Shown here: one piece after another, positions 8,832-17,060 of the stretch
How positions within the stretch are numbered: position 1 is the first letter of the stretch
Layout of the letters: each line of letters begins with the position of its first letter
DNA from: an uncultured Desulfobacter sp.
GTDB taxonomy: Bacteria > Desulfobacterota > Desulfobacteria > Desulfobacterales > Desulfobacteraceae
Assembly (NCBI RefSeq): GCF_963666675.1
Contig: NZ_OY762929.1
Location: 3,658,001-3,722,000, forward strand
DNA length: 64,000 bases
Direction: 5' to 3'
Position numbers and translations under genes: made by a program
The notes under the pieces: model-generated
Told to the model about the DNA's origin: nothing
What the model saw: only the letters and a program-made list of their open reading frames with translations
Databases searched by the model: none

Positions 8832-8857
8832 AAGGCCCGCAAATCGTTACGGGCCTT
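8832..8857. terminator. stem-loop between convergent genes
   Basis: AAGGCCCG/CGGGCCTT, 8-bp perfect stem with a 10-base loop, between the ends of the oxidoreductase gene and the convergent secreted-protein gene. No strong T tract on either strand, so it may act as a weak bidirectional terminator or an mRNA 3' protector. Confidence 0.5.
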
Positions 8858-8876
8858 AACCAACTAAAAAGCCAAA

Positions 8877-9359
8877 TTAGTCAAACCATAAGTCACCAGA
8901 CAACTGGAATCTATTTTGGTTGTCACAATAATCCATGACACCCGCCGCCATAATGTCAGCATCTCTGGTTTTCCTAAAAGCCCCGCTACCGATTACTATT
9001 TTTGATATTATTTCAGTAGCTTGAAATGCACAAGGATTATCATCACTAACAGAGCCTGTGGAAAATGCTATGTCCCCATCAGTTATAAACATACTCCCAT
9101 CTTCAAAGATGGCCATGTGCATCAAATAAAATTCATTCTCATATGCCCCGGTAACGATCCCAATCAGACTCCCTGTTTCATCAAATATCTTATTTTCTCC
9201 GTCAAACAACTGCAGGTTAATGGTTCCCAATTGAATCGCTTGTGATAAGTTTATCGTTTCCACGTTTCCCGTCGCTGTGTAATGACGATCTTTAGAGAGG
9301 GCAGTTCCATACCAAAAAATATAAACCAAAAATGAGAGTACTAAAATTGTTCTTTTCAT
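8877..9359 (-). CDS. secreted protein, possible allene-oxide-cyclase-like barrel
   Basis: A 160-residue exported protein: residues 1-22 are a signal peptide (basic start, hydrophobic core, cleavage after TALS). The mature part alternates short strands and Gly/Asp turns (GSLIGIVTGAY, DGSMFITDGDI, IVIGSGAFRKTRDADIMAAG). The order 'G-x-L-G ... DG-x-I ... I-x-G-x-GxF' is the pattern of the dirigent/allene oxide cyclase barrel superfamily, so I suggest that fold. Two Cys (near CAFQ and DYCDN) could form a disulfide. AGGAGG precedes the ATG. It is alone between two operons. Function unknown; the fold call is tentative. Confidence 0.75.
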   Translation of the reverse strand: MKRTILVLSFLVYIFWYGTALSKDRHYTATGNVETINLSQAIQLGTINLQLFDGENKIFDETGSLIGIVTGAYENEFYLMHMAIFEDGSMFITDGDIAFSTGSVSDDNPCAFQATEIISKIVIGSGAFRKTRDADIMAAGVMDYCDNQNRFQLSGDLWFD

Positions 9360-9863
9360 CTAAAAAACCTCCTGAATAATATTAGAATAAGGTATATACA
9401 CGTCTACCAATGTCGTATCCGTATAGCCGTTAAATATGGGAAAACATGAACTGCCAAAATGCTTATCACTATTTTTTCGCGTTGTGTATCAGGGAATCCC
9501 TTATTTTTGCATTTTTCGGAGATTTGTATAATAAACGCTCAACTATGTAGGTTTAAATACTACATATAAAGAATAAATTAAACTATATTATTTTACACTA
9601 TAGACCGACATAAAAATTAAGCCTTTGGCCGATTGGTAGAAAATTGCCGGCCTGGTATAAATGACAGTTTTCTAAATTACAGGCCGTTCTTGCAATTTTG
9701 GACCTAAGGGCCAGGCAAAAGCGGAATTTAAAATCAGGATATGGAATAAACGGCCATGGGGGGACCTTGGTCTATCAGCCACCAGGCTCGCCCCACAACT
9801 AAGCTTGAAAGATCTGAGTAGCGTACCCAGTCTTTCATAAAAAACTTAACCGGGAGGAAACCA
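9360..9863. other. 504-base AT-rich intergenic region
   Basis: No credible gene here. It separates divergent genes and must hold both promoters. A short hairpin TATGTAG/CTACATA lies at 9544-9566, and a copy of a hairpin repeat is at 9807-9836 in the leader of the acyl-CoA synthetase gene, which is preceded by a GGGAGG ribosome site. Confidence 0.6.
9807..9836 (+). repeat. leader hairpin repeat, copy A
   Basis: GAAAGA ... TCTTTC with inner CTG/CAG pairing, followed by an A-rich run. It shares 'AAAGATC', 'GTACCCAG' and 'CTTTC' with copies at 16269-16297 and, more loosely, 47501-47530. Here it lies 27 bases before the acyl-CoA synthetase start. Function unknown. Confidence 0.45.
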
Positions 9864-11618
9864 ATGACGTTGCAAAGCTTTTATAAAGAGGTGATGGCGC
9901 TCAATGAAATTCAGGACATGCCCCAGCGCGAAATCCAGGCAAAAACATTTTTTGAAAAACTGAATTCAGCCGAAATGCCCCAAACCTTTAACTGGGCCCA
10001 GGAAGTTTTCGAAGATATACACGTCAAAGAACGCCCGGACCAGCCGGCCCTTATCTGGGCAGACCTGCATACGGACGAAGAACAACAGTATACGTATGCC
10101 CAGCTGGCGGAAAACGGAAACAAGATGTTGAACTTTCTGCGTACAAAGAACGTCGAAAAGGGCGACAATCTTTATATGCTGACCCCCATTGTCCCTGAAA
10201 CCTGGTTTGCCTCCTTTGCTGCAATCAAAGGCGGTCTTGTTGCCGTGCCCACAGCCACCACCATGACCGAACGCGAAATCCAGTTCCGTTTCGAGGCCTA
10301 TCCGCCCAATGTTATAGTTGCCCATGAGAGCCTGGCCGATCTGGTGGACGATGCCCTGGCCAAAGCCGGTTGTACACCAAAGGCCAAAATTATCCTTGGG
10401 GCAAAAGAGGGGTGGACATCCTATCCCGAGATCGCAGAAGAATCCGCCCAGGCATCCCCCGCAACCATCAACAGTGAGGATGTTCTGTTCTGCTTTTTTA
10501 CCTCCGGCACCACAGGGCTTCCCAAGCGGGTGGGCCACTCGGCCATCTCCTACCCCCTGGGCCATATGTCAACGGCTGTGATCCTCGGTCTTGAACCCGG
10601 CGGGATCCATCACAACCTGAGTGCACCCGGGTGGGCCAAATGGGCATGGAGCAGTTTTTTTTCCCCATTTAACGTCGGCGGCACCGCCACAGGTTTTAAT
10701 TTCACCACCCTGGATATTAAAAAATATCTTAACTTGGTGGCCAAATATAAGGTCACTTCATTCTGCGCCCCCCCCACGGCCTGGCGTGCCTTTGTGGGCC
10801 TTGACCTGAAAGCCTATGATTTTTCAAACCTGAAGTACTCCTTGAGTGCCGGCGAACCATTGAACCCGGAAGTCATTGACCAGTGGCAGGAGGCCACGGG
10901 CACTGAAATCCGCGATTTTTACGGCCAGACCGAGTCCACGGCCATGATTGGCAATCCGCCCTGGATGGAGGGTAAAATGCGCCTGGGCTCTTTTGGATAT
11001 CCGTCATTCATGTACGATGTCATCTTAACCGATGATGAAGGCAAAGAGATCACGGAACCCGACACCACCGGACACATCGTCATCCGTCTTTCCAACTGGC
11101 GCGCCATTGGACTGTTCCAGGAATATATTGATAACGAAGCAAAAACATCCGAAGCATTTAAACACGGCATGTATTTCACCGGAGACAAGGCAACCTTTGA
11201 CAAAGACGGCTACTGGTGGTTTGTGGGCCGGGCTGACGATGTCATCAAAAGCAGTGATTACCGGGTGGGCCCCTTTGAGGTGGAAAGCGCACTGATAGAG
11301 CACCCCGCCGTCATGGAGACGGCTGTGGTGGGCGTGCCGGATCCCAAACGTCACCAACTGGTAAAGGCCTTTGTCATTCTGGTACCGGGCCAGAAACCTT
11401 CAAAGGACCTGGCACTGGAACTGTTCAAGCACACCATTGAAGCACTGGCCAAATTTAAAATCCCCAGGATCATTGAGTTTGTGGAGGTCCTGCCCAAGAC
11501 CATCTCCGGTAAAATCCGGCGTATAGAGCTTCGGGAAAATGAGGAGAGCAAAACCGCCGGACAGGAAACTGAATTCTTTTATCATCAGTTTCCTGAATTA
11601 AGCTCAAGAAACAAATGA
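9864..11618 (+). CDS. acyl-CoA synthetase (AMP-forming)
   Basis: A 584-residue ANL-superfamily ligase that would activate a carboxylic acid to its CoA thioester through an acyl-adenylate. The P-loop TSGTTGLPK is at residues 213-221, the DFYGQTES adenine-pocket motif lies near 350, TGDKATFDKDGYWWFVGRADD around 440-460, and the catalytic lysine in TISGKIRR near 553. Length fits acetyl/medium-chain type enzymes; the N-terminal extension resembles the medium-chain acyl-CoA synthetase group. GGGAGG precedes the ATG. It is monocistronic, ended by a strong terminator at 11645. Substrate unknown; acetate, propionate or a medium-chain acid are all plausible in such an organism. Confidence 0.93.
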   Translation: MTLQSFYKEVMALNEIQDMPQREIQAKTFFEKLNSAEMPQTFNWAQEVFEDIHVKERPDQPALIWADLHTDEEQQYTYAQLAENGNKMLNFLRTKNVEKGDNLYMLTPIVPETWFASFAAIKGGLVAVPTATTMTEREIQFRFEAYPPNVIVAHESLADLVDDALAKAGCTPKAKIILGAKEGWTSYPEIAEESAQASPATINSEDVLFCFFTSGTTGLPKRVGHSAISYPLGHMSTAVILGLEPGGIHHNLSAPGWAKWAWSSFFSPFNVGGTATGFNFTTLDIKKYLNLVAKYKVTSFCAPPTAWRAFVGLDLKAYDFSNLKYSLSAGEPLNPEVIDQWQEATGTEIRDFYGQTESTAMIGNPPWMEGKMRLGSFGYPSFMYDVILTDDEGKEITEPDTTGHIVIRLSNWRAIGLFQEYIDNEAKTSEAFKHGMYFTGDKATFDKDGYWWFVGRADDVIKSSDYRVGPFEVESALIEHPAVMETAVVGVPDPKRHQLVKAFVILVPGQKPSKDLALELFKHTIEALAKFKIPRIIEFVEVLPKTISGKIRRIELRENEESKTAGQETEFFYHQFPELSSRNK

Positions 11619-11644
11619 TCTTTACGTTGTAAAACAAAAAAATC

Positions 11645-11685
11645 AGCAGGCGGCAGATTTAAAAAAAACCGCCGCCTGCTTTTTT
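11645..11685 (+). terminator. rho-independent terminator
   Basis: AGCAGGCGGC (11645-11654) pairs with GCCGCCTGCT (11671-11680), a 10-bp GC-rich stem with a 16-base loop, followed by a run of T. It ends the acyl-CoA synthetase transcript. Confidence 0.9.
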
Positions 11686-11954
11686 CACGGCATCCGTCCG
11701 TAACACCTGACCAGTCTTTTTCTTTCACAAAAGCAAACCGTTTGAAATTCCAACGAAATAAAAAAATATTTTTCCACTTAAATGTCTAATAAAGTTGAAA
11801 AAAACTTTATTTTGTGCAAACATACGAAATCGTCAACTGCGAAGGCCTTGGGCCTGCATTGCCGGACAGGCTTTTTAAGGTCTCTCATTCATTGGCCTTT
11901 GAACCTGCAACGCCCTTCAAACGCAGGGTCAGGGCCGGAAAGGACTGAAGATCC
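11686..11954. other. intergenic region before cfa
   Basis: After the terminator there is about 270 bases without a supportable gene. It is AT-rich near 11740-11815, where a promoter for the next gene would be expected, but no convincing hexamer pair stands out. Confidence 0.4.
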
Positions 11955-13091
11955 ATGCAAGGAGAAAAAGCGCAGCAGATTGTCAAATCCATCCTCAAAC
12001 CAATGGATATCCAGATCAATGGAAATCGCCCCTGGGATATTCAGATCCACAATCCCCTGTTTTACCAAAGAATCATGTCGGGAGGCTCTTTGGCCCTGGG
12101 GGAAAGCTATATGGATGGCTGGTGGGATTGCAACGCTCTGGATGAATTTTTCAAAAGAATTCTTGAATTTAAGCTGGACAAAAAGGTCAAATCCCTGAAG
12201 CCGGTCATTCTCTGGGAAATGCTTAAAGCCCGGGTGATGAATGTCCAAAACAAAACCCGGGCGTTCATCATCGGACAACGCCATTACGATATCGGCAATG
12301 CCCTGTTTAAAATCATGCTGGATGAAGGGCTCAACTATTCTTGCGGATATTGGTACAATGCCGATAATCTGGATGAGGCCCAGACTGGAAAGCTGGATCT
12401 GATCTGCCGGAAGATCGGCCTTAAACCCGGAATGAAGGTTCTGGATATCGGATGCGGCTGGGGCGGATTCGCAAAATATGCGGCCCGGACCTACGCGGTA
12501 AACGTCAAGGGGGTCACCGTTTCAAAAGAGCAGGCGGAATATGCCCGGGAACAGTGCAAAAACCTTGATGTGGAAATTGAACTGACCGACTACCGCAACT
12601 TAAACGAAAAATACGACAGGATTGTTTCCATCGGCATGTTTGAACACGTGGGATGGAAAAATTACAGAACCTTTATGAAGGTGGTCCATCGCTGTTTGAA
12701 CGATGACGGGCTGTTCCTTTTGCACACCATCGCCGGAAACACCCCGGCCAAAGAAACGGATCCCTGGATCAACGCGTATATCTTCCCCAACTCCATGCTC
12801 CCCTCACCCAGTCAGGTGTCCCAAGCCGCAGAAGGCTTATTTATTCTTGAAGACCTGCATAGCATTGGCCGTTATTATGACAAAACCCTCATGGCCTGGT
12901 ATGAAAACTTCACCCAAAACTGGAACTCAATCAAAGATCAATACGACATGCGTTTTTTCCGCATGTGGACCTATTACCTACTCTCCTGTGCAGCCAGTTT
13001 CAGGACCCGGCGGAATCAGCTGCTGCAGTTTGTCTTTTCAAAAAAGGGAATTGACCGGGTGTTCCGCAGCGAAGGGGAATTGTTCCTATAG
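11955..13091 (+). CDS. cfa: cyclopropane-fatty-acyl-phospholipid synthase
   Basis: A 378-residue SAM-dependent methyltransferase that adds a methylene bridge to unsaturated phospholipid acyl chains at the inner membrane surface, stiffening the membrane under stress. The SAM-binding motif VLDIGCGWGGFAKYAA is near residue 163, with EGLNYSCGYW upstream and IVSIGMFEHVGWKNY (bicarbonate/active-site region) downstream, then the CFA-typical YIFPNSMLPS. Length matches the E. coli enzyme. Start at the ATG after AAGGACTGAAG; upstream in-frame sequence is poor. Monocistronic. Confidence 0.95.
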   Translation: MQGEKAQQIVKSILKPMDIQINGNRPWDIQIHNPLFYQRIMSGGSLALGESYMDGWWDCNALDEFFKRILEFKLDKKVKSLKPVILWEMLKARVMNVQNKTRAFIIGQRHYDIGNALFKIMLDEGLNYSCGYWYNADNLDEAQTGKLDLICRKIGLKPGMKVLDIGCGWGGFAKYAARTYAVNVKGVTVSKEQAEYAREQCKNLDVEIELTDYRNLNEKYDRIVSIGMFEHVGWKNYRTFMKVVHRCLNDDGLFLLHTIAGNTPAKETDPWINAYIFPNSMLPSPSQVSQAAEGLFILEDLHSIGRYYDKTLMAWYENFTQNWNSIKDQYDMRFFRMWTYYLLSCAASFRTRRNQLLQFVFSKKGIDRVFRSEGELFL

Positions 13092-13102
13092 GAAACGGTA
13101 AA

Positions 13103-13125
13103 AATTGCCGGTTGACCAGGCAATT
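13103..13125 (+). terminator. weak stem-loop after cfa
   Basis: AATTGCC/GGCAATT, 7-bp stem with a 9-base loop, 11 bases after the cfa stop; the following run of T is short. Possible terminator. Confidence 0.4.
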
Positions 13126-13279
13126 ATTGCTGTTTAAAACGGCATACTGAAACGGTCGCTACCGGCAAAATGGTTGGAACAGACAGGCGTCATTGTTTTC
13201 TTTTCTTGGGGCACAGGAATTGCTGTATCAAAACATAACGATACACGAAAAAGTGCCCTAACAAGAAAAGGAATAGATT

Positions 13280-13924
13280 ATGACCACCATATCCAGTGAT
13301 TATTCAGGCCTCAATTCCTATGCCGGGACCAGCCTGTCCAGCCTTTTGCCAAATACCTTATCCGCCGAGACGGATGACGATATGTCAACTGCCGGCGTGG
13401 CCAGCGGCTCTGATAGTGTAACACTGTCCGAAGAAGCGCTGGCCGCAGCCAACCGGGAATCATTAGGGCTTCCGGCAACAGGCGTACTGACTTTGTCTGA
13501 TTTCGAAACCACTGCAACCGACCAGGAAGAAGCCGTCAGCGCATTTTTGGCCTCCGCCATGGAAAGCATCGGCATTGATGCGGACCAGCAGGTATCGTTG
13601 TCCTTGAACAGCGACAATGAAATTCAAGTCGAAAACACGTTTACAGGCAGCGATGAACTTGAAGAGGTGTTAAATGCAAGCAGCGAATTCAGCCAGGCAT
13701 TCACCGGGTTAACGGCAAGCAACGAAGTTTTGGATTTTGCCGAGTATCTCCAGGAACAAGTGGCCGGCATCAGCCTGGCCGATTACATCAACAATGACAC
13801 CGCTGATACCGATCTTCTTTCCCTGGCCGCCGAATACGCCGGCCTTAAAGCGGCTTCCGGCTCCCTGGAAACGTTGTGGGCCGTCAGCCACGAGACAACG
13901 CCGTATACCTACCACTACAATTAG
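13280..13924 (+). CDS. acidic Ser/Thr/Ala-rich hypothetical protein
   Basis: A 214-residue, strongly acidic protein with almost no basic residues, no signal peptide and no membrane helix. Residues 45-55 (SDSVTLSEEALAAA) resemble the 'D-x-V-x-LS-x-EA' motif near the N-terminus of FlgM-like and flagellar-associated proteins, and a similar motif occurs in many uncharacterised deltaproteobacterial proteins. The start ATG follows AAGAAAAGGAA. It is alone, between cfa and the nickel uptake operon. The low-complexity acidic make-up may point to an exported or surface-associated protein through a non-Sec route, but this is a guess. Confidence 0.7.
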   Translation: MTTISSDYSGLNSYAGTSLSSLLPNTLSAETDDDMSTAGVASGSDSVTLSEEALAAANRESLGLPATGVLTLSDFETTATDQEEAVSAFLASAMESIGIDADQQVSLSLNSDNEIQVENTFTGSDELEEVLNASSEFSQAFTGLTASNEVLDFAEYLQEQVAGISLADYINNDTADTDLLSLAAEYAGLKAASGSLETLWAVSHETTPYTYHYN

Positions 13925-13969
13925 CCATTGATTCCACCCTCTTTTTGAGATAAAAATGACTGTGTAATG

Positions 13970-13984
13970 CAGACATGAAGTCTG
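13970..13984 (+). repeat. small hairpin upstream of nik operon
   Basis: CAGAC/GTCTG with a 5-base loop, followed by an AT-rich stretch with a run of seven T near 14005. Could end the upstream transcript or act in the nik leader; no NikR-type operator or known nickel riboswitch was recognised in 13925-14100. Confidence 0.3.
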
Positions 13985-14100
13985 TGGTTTAAATTAAATT
14001 TATTGTTTTTTTCGAACCCGGCCAAGAAGGTTGAGACTTTAACCGGTAATGCAGTGTTGCATAATTTTTATATTTTTAGGATTCACAGGAGAAAAAAACG

Positions 14101-14880
14101 ATGAAAAAAGCACTGATCACAGCAGGCTTCATGTTTCTTGTTATTATCTTGACTGCCGTAACTGCCCAGGCACACTACGGAATGGTTATCCCTTCGGATA
14201 ACATGGTCATGCCCGATGACGACCGCACCGTTCATATCACAGCCTCTTTTTCCCATCCCTTTGAAGGGGTCGGAATGGAACTTGTTACCCCCAAGGTATT
14301 TGCCGTGCGCGCAAACGGTGAGACACAGGATCTTCTAGGCGCGTTGACACAGGCAAAGGTCATGGACCACACCGCCTGGAAAACAGATTACAAATTAAAA
14401 CGCCCCGGCGTATATATGTTCTATATGGAACCCCAACCCTATTGGGAACCTGCCGAAGACTGTTTTATCATTCATTACACCAAAACCGTAGTAACCGCCT
14501 TTGGTGATGACGAAGGCTGGGACCAGGAAATCGGCCTGAAAACTGAAATCGTGCCCCTATCCAAGCCCTTTGCCCAGTATGCCGGAAATATATTCCAGGG
14601 CATCGTGAAGCTGGACGGCAAGGCGGTCCCGTACACAGAAGTTGAGGTGGAATACTACAACGAAGACGGAAAATCCGAAGCCCCCACCGATTATATGGTG
14701 ACCCAGACCATCAAGGCCGACGGCAACGGTATTTTCACCTATGCGGCACCCAAGGCCGGCTGGTGGGGATTTGCGGCGCTCAATGAAGCGGATTTTACCC
14801 TGAAAGCGGACGGGCAGGATAAAGGTGTTGAATTAGGCGCTGTTATCTGGGTAAAATTCGAAGACTGGAAAAATAGATAG
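14101..14880 (+). CDS. nikK: NikK-like DUF4198 periplasmic nickel uptake protein
   Basis: A 259-residue exported protein with a Sec signal peptide (residues 1-24, cleavage after TAQA). The mature protein begins with His-Tyr, placing a histidine at the new N-terminus, and continues with beta-rich DUF4198 sequence. Known DUF4198 (NikK) proteins are auxiliary components of nickel ECF transporters. It opens a five-gene run NikK-NikM-NikL-NikQ-NikO with 8 bases to the next gene. AGGAGAAAAAA precedes the ATG. The operon context makes the assignment strong. Confidence 0.88.
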   Translation: MKKALITAGFMFLVIILTAVTAQAHYGMVIPSDNMVMPDDDRTVHITASFSHPFEGVGMELVTPKVFAVRANGETQDLLGALTQAKVMDHTAWKTDYKLKRPGVYMFYMEPQPYWEPAEDCFIIHYTKTVVTAFGDDEGWDQEIGLKTEIVPLSKPFAQYAGNIFQGIVKLDGKAVPYTEVEVEYYNEDGKSEAPTDYMVTQTIKADGNGIFTYAAPKAGWWGFAALNEADFTLKADGQDKGVELGAVIWVKFEDWKNR

Positions 14881-14888
14881 AAGGTATT

Positions 14889-15548
14889 ATGCATATTTCA
14901 GAAGGTGTTCTTTCCGCGCCGGTTTTAGGGGCCGGGATGGCGCTGGCCGTTGCCGGTACCGCCATTGGTTTAAAACAACTCAAAGAAGATAAAATCCCCC
15001 AGGCCGCTATTTTGTCGGCTGCTTTTTTTGTGGCGTCCCTGATTCATGTGCCTGTCGGGCCTTCCAGCGTTCATCTGATTCTCAATGGAATTCTCGGCCT
15101 GATGCTCGGATGGGTCGCCTTCCCCTCTATTCTGATTGCGTTGCTGCTCCAGGGGGTGCTGTTCCAGTTCGGGGGCATCACCACCCTGGGGGTCAACACG
15201 GTAATCATGGCAACACCTGCGGTGGTCTGCTATTACCTGTTTTCAGGATTTGTCCTCAAGTCGGGTGCGATATCCTATGCCGCATCCTTTGCCTGTGGAT
15301 TTTTGAGCGTATTTTTCAGCGGGTTGCTGGTGGGCTCAGCCTTAATGTTTACCCAGGAAAGTTTTATAGAGGTGGCCTGGGCCGTAGTTGTAGCCCATCT
15401 TCCGGTGATGTTCATCGAGGGCCTTGTGGCGGTTTTCTGTGTTGGTTTTCTTAAAAAGGTCCAGCCCGAACTTCTGCCCAGATGGGCGGATGCACAACAG
15501 CAGGCCGCAATGGCCCCCGGAACGGCAATGGTTGAAAAGCAAATATAA
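14889..15548 (+). CDS. nikM: CbiM/NikM substrate-binding membrane component of nickel/cobalt ECF transporter
   Basis: A 219-residue integral membrane protein starting MHISEGVLS. In this family the N-terminal Met-His forms part of the metal site, with the N-terminal loop inserted into the protein; His2 is present. About six or seven hydrophobic helices follow, with conserved HVPVGPSSVHLILNG containing further metal-pocket histidines. It is paired with NikK, NikL, NikQ and NikO, and the presence of NikK/NikL rather than CbiN argues for nickel over cobalt. The start ATG is 8 bases after the previous stop. Confidence 0.93.
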   Translation: MHISEGVLSAPVLGAGMALAVAGTAIGLKQLKEDKIPQAAILSAAFFVASLIHVPVGPSSVHLILNGILGLMLGWVAFPSILIALLLQGVLFQFGGITTLGVNTVIMATPAVVCYYLFSGFVLKSGAISYAASFACGFLSVFFSGLLVGSALMFTQESFIEVAWAVVVAHLPVMFIEGLVAVFCVGFLKKVQPELLPRWADAQQQAAMAPGTAMVEKQI

Positions 15549-15583
15549 TGTCCATTGTGACCCATATTGTATGGTGAGAGATA

Positions 15584-16213
15584 ATGAGGTATCAAAAATA
15601 TTTTATAAAACTCTCCTGCCTGATGCTCTTTTTCATTCTTTCAAGCGGCAATGCCCTGGCCCATAAAGTCACGGTGTTTGCTTGGGTGGAAGGTGACACG
15701 GTGTTAGGGGAAAGTAAATTCAGCGACGGAAAAAAAGCCCAAAACGCAGAAATCATTGTCTGGGACACGAACGGCAATGAACTATTGCGAACCCGGACCA
15801 ACAAAAAAGGGGAATTTACATTCCCGATTCCTGAAAAGACAGCCATGCGCATTGAACTTATTGCCGGCATGGGACACAAGGCCGAGTGGACCATTCCCCT
15901 GGAAGATCTGGGAGAGGTTTCTACGGACAAAAGTGCCCCGGAGGAAGGGATAAAACCGCCTGCCACCCCTGCAAAACCCCATTCCGGGCAGGCGGCACAG
16001 ACCCAGACAGCCGTTGATCCGGACCAGTTGGAAGCCATCGTGGAAAAAGCTGTAACAAAGGCGCTGGATAAAAAAATCACACCACTCACAAAAATGGTGG
16101 CGGATTTAGCGCAACAAGGCCCGTCCATGAATGAAATTATTGGGGGGATCGGATACATATTCGGCCTGATGGGCGTAGCCGTCTATTTTTCATCCCGCAA
16201 AAAACGATCGTAA
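15584..16213 (+). CDS. nikL: NikL-like auxiliary component of nickel ECF transporter
   Basis: A 209-residue protein: signal peptide 1-27 (cleavage after NALA, leaving His-Lys at the mature N-terminus), a carboxypeptidase-regulatory-like beta domain (residues 30-115, NAEIIVWDTNGNELLRTRTNKKGEFTFPIP), a Pro/Ala linker, a short helical region, and one C-terminal membrane helix (about 184-204) followed by RKKRS. This layout is that of NikL. A His at the processed N-terminus is a known feature of these helpers. It lies 35 bases after nikM. Confidence 0.85.
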   Translation: MRYQKYFIKLSCLMLFFILSSGNALAHKVTVFAWVEGDTVLGESKFSDGKKAQNAEIIVWDTNGNELLRTRTNKKGEFTFPIPEKTAMRIELIAGMGHKAEWTIPLEDLGEVSTDKSAPEEGIKPPATPAKPHSGQAAQTQTAVDPDQLEAIVEKAVTKALDKKITPLTKMVADLAQQGPSMNEIIGGIGYIFGLMGVAVYFSSRKKRS

Positions 16214-16268
16214 CAGCACACAACATGGGCTGCCTGCCGAGTTCAGCCACAACAAAATTTAAAAGGCC

Positions 16269-16297
16269 TAAAGATCGTACCCAGACTTTCTTATAAA
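16269..16297 (+). repeat. leader hairpin repeat, copy B
   Basis: AAAGATC-GTACCCAG-ACTTTC followed by TTATAAAAG, nearly the same core as copy A (9807-9836). It sits 10 bases before the nikQ start, where a ribosome-binding site would be expected but no clear Shine-Dalgarno is seen. Confidence 0.4.
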
Positions 16298-16307
16298 AGC
16301 ACATCCC

Positions 16308-17060
16308 ATGATTGAAGAAATATTTGCCTCCGGCCATTCATTTATTCACAAAATAGATCCCAGATGCAGGGTGGTTGCAGCCACCCTGCTCTGCTTTGTT
16401 ATTGCATTAGGCCATACAATTCCCATGCTCTGGACGGGACTTGGGTTTTCTGTGATGCTTGTGCTGTGGGCAAGATTAAACCTGATCCTGGTGTTCCGGC
16501 GTTTAATTGTGATCTGGGGATTCCTGCTTTTTTTGTGGGCAGTTTTACCCTTTACCTATGACGGCGATGTGGTTTGGAGAATCGGAAAGCTGGGTGCCAC
16601 CCAACAGGGCATTGACCTGTGCACACAAATCAGCATTAAATCCAATGCCATTCTGCTGGTGTTCATTGCCCTGGTCGCCACCATGGATTTCAGCACCCTG
16701 GGCTATGTCTTGAATTTTTTTAAAATCCACCGAAAACTTGTGCACCTGCTACTGCTGACCTACCGCTATATTTTTGTTATTGAGCAGGAGTACCGGCGCC
16801 TGGTCCGGGCGGCAAAACTGCGCTGTTTTCGACCCGGGACCAACGTGCACACCTACCAGACCTATGCCTATCTTTGCGGCATGCTCTTTGTCCGGGCATC
16901 AGCCCGGGCCCAAAGGGTTTACAATGCCATGAAATGCAGGGGATTTGCAGGCCGTTTTACCTGTCTGCATGAATTTGCCCTCTCCCCTGCAGACAAAATA
17001 TGGACTTTAGCAGCCCTTTGTGCCACAGCCGGCCTGATTTTTATGGAGATCCGTTTATGA
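16308..17060 (+). CDS. nikQ: CbiQ/NikQ energy-coupling transmembrane component
   Basis: A 250-residue membrane protein of the EcfT/CbiQ family: hydrophobic helices over residues 20-130 and near the C-terminus, and the cytoplasmic coupling helices with Ala-Arg-Gly-like signatures (YRRLVRAAKLRCFRP and ARAQRVYNAMKCRGF). It couples the ATPase to the NikM substrate component. It overlaps the ATPase gene by four bases (ATGA). No good ribosome site is visible before its ATG, unusual against its neighbours. Confidence 0.92.
   Translation: MIEEIFASGHSFIHKIDPRCRVVAATLLCFVIALGHTIPMLWTGLGFSVMLVLWARLNLILVFRRLIVIWGFLLFLWAVLPFTYDGDVVWRIGKLGATQQGIDLCTQISIKSNAILLVFIALVATMDFSTLGYVLNFFKIHRKLVHLLLLTYRYIFVIEQEYRRLVRAAKLRCFRPGTNVHTYQTYAYLCGMLFVRASARAQRVYNAMKCRGFAGRFTCLHEFALSPADKIWTLAALCATAGLIFMEIRL

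Noticed and set aside
9807..9850. preQ1-I riboswitch-like stem with A-rich tail
   Set aside because: The tail and loop look similar, but the downstream gene is an acyl-CoA synthetase, and related copies lack the tail pairing; treated as a repeat.
13925..14100. nickel/cobalt or cobalamin riboswitch before nikK
   Set aside because: None of the conserved boxes are present; only a small hairpin is seen.
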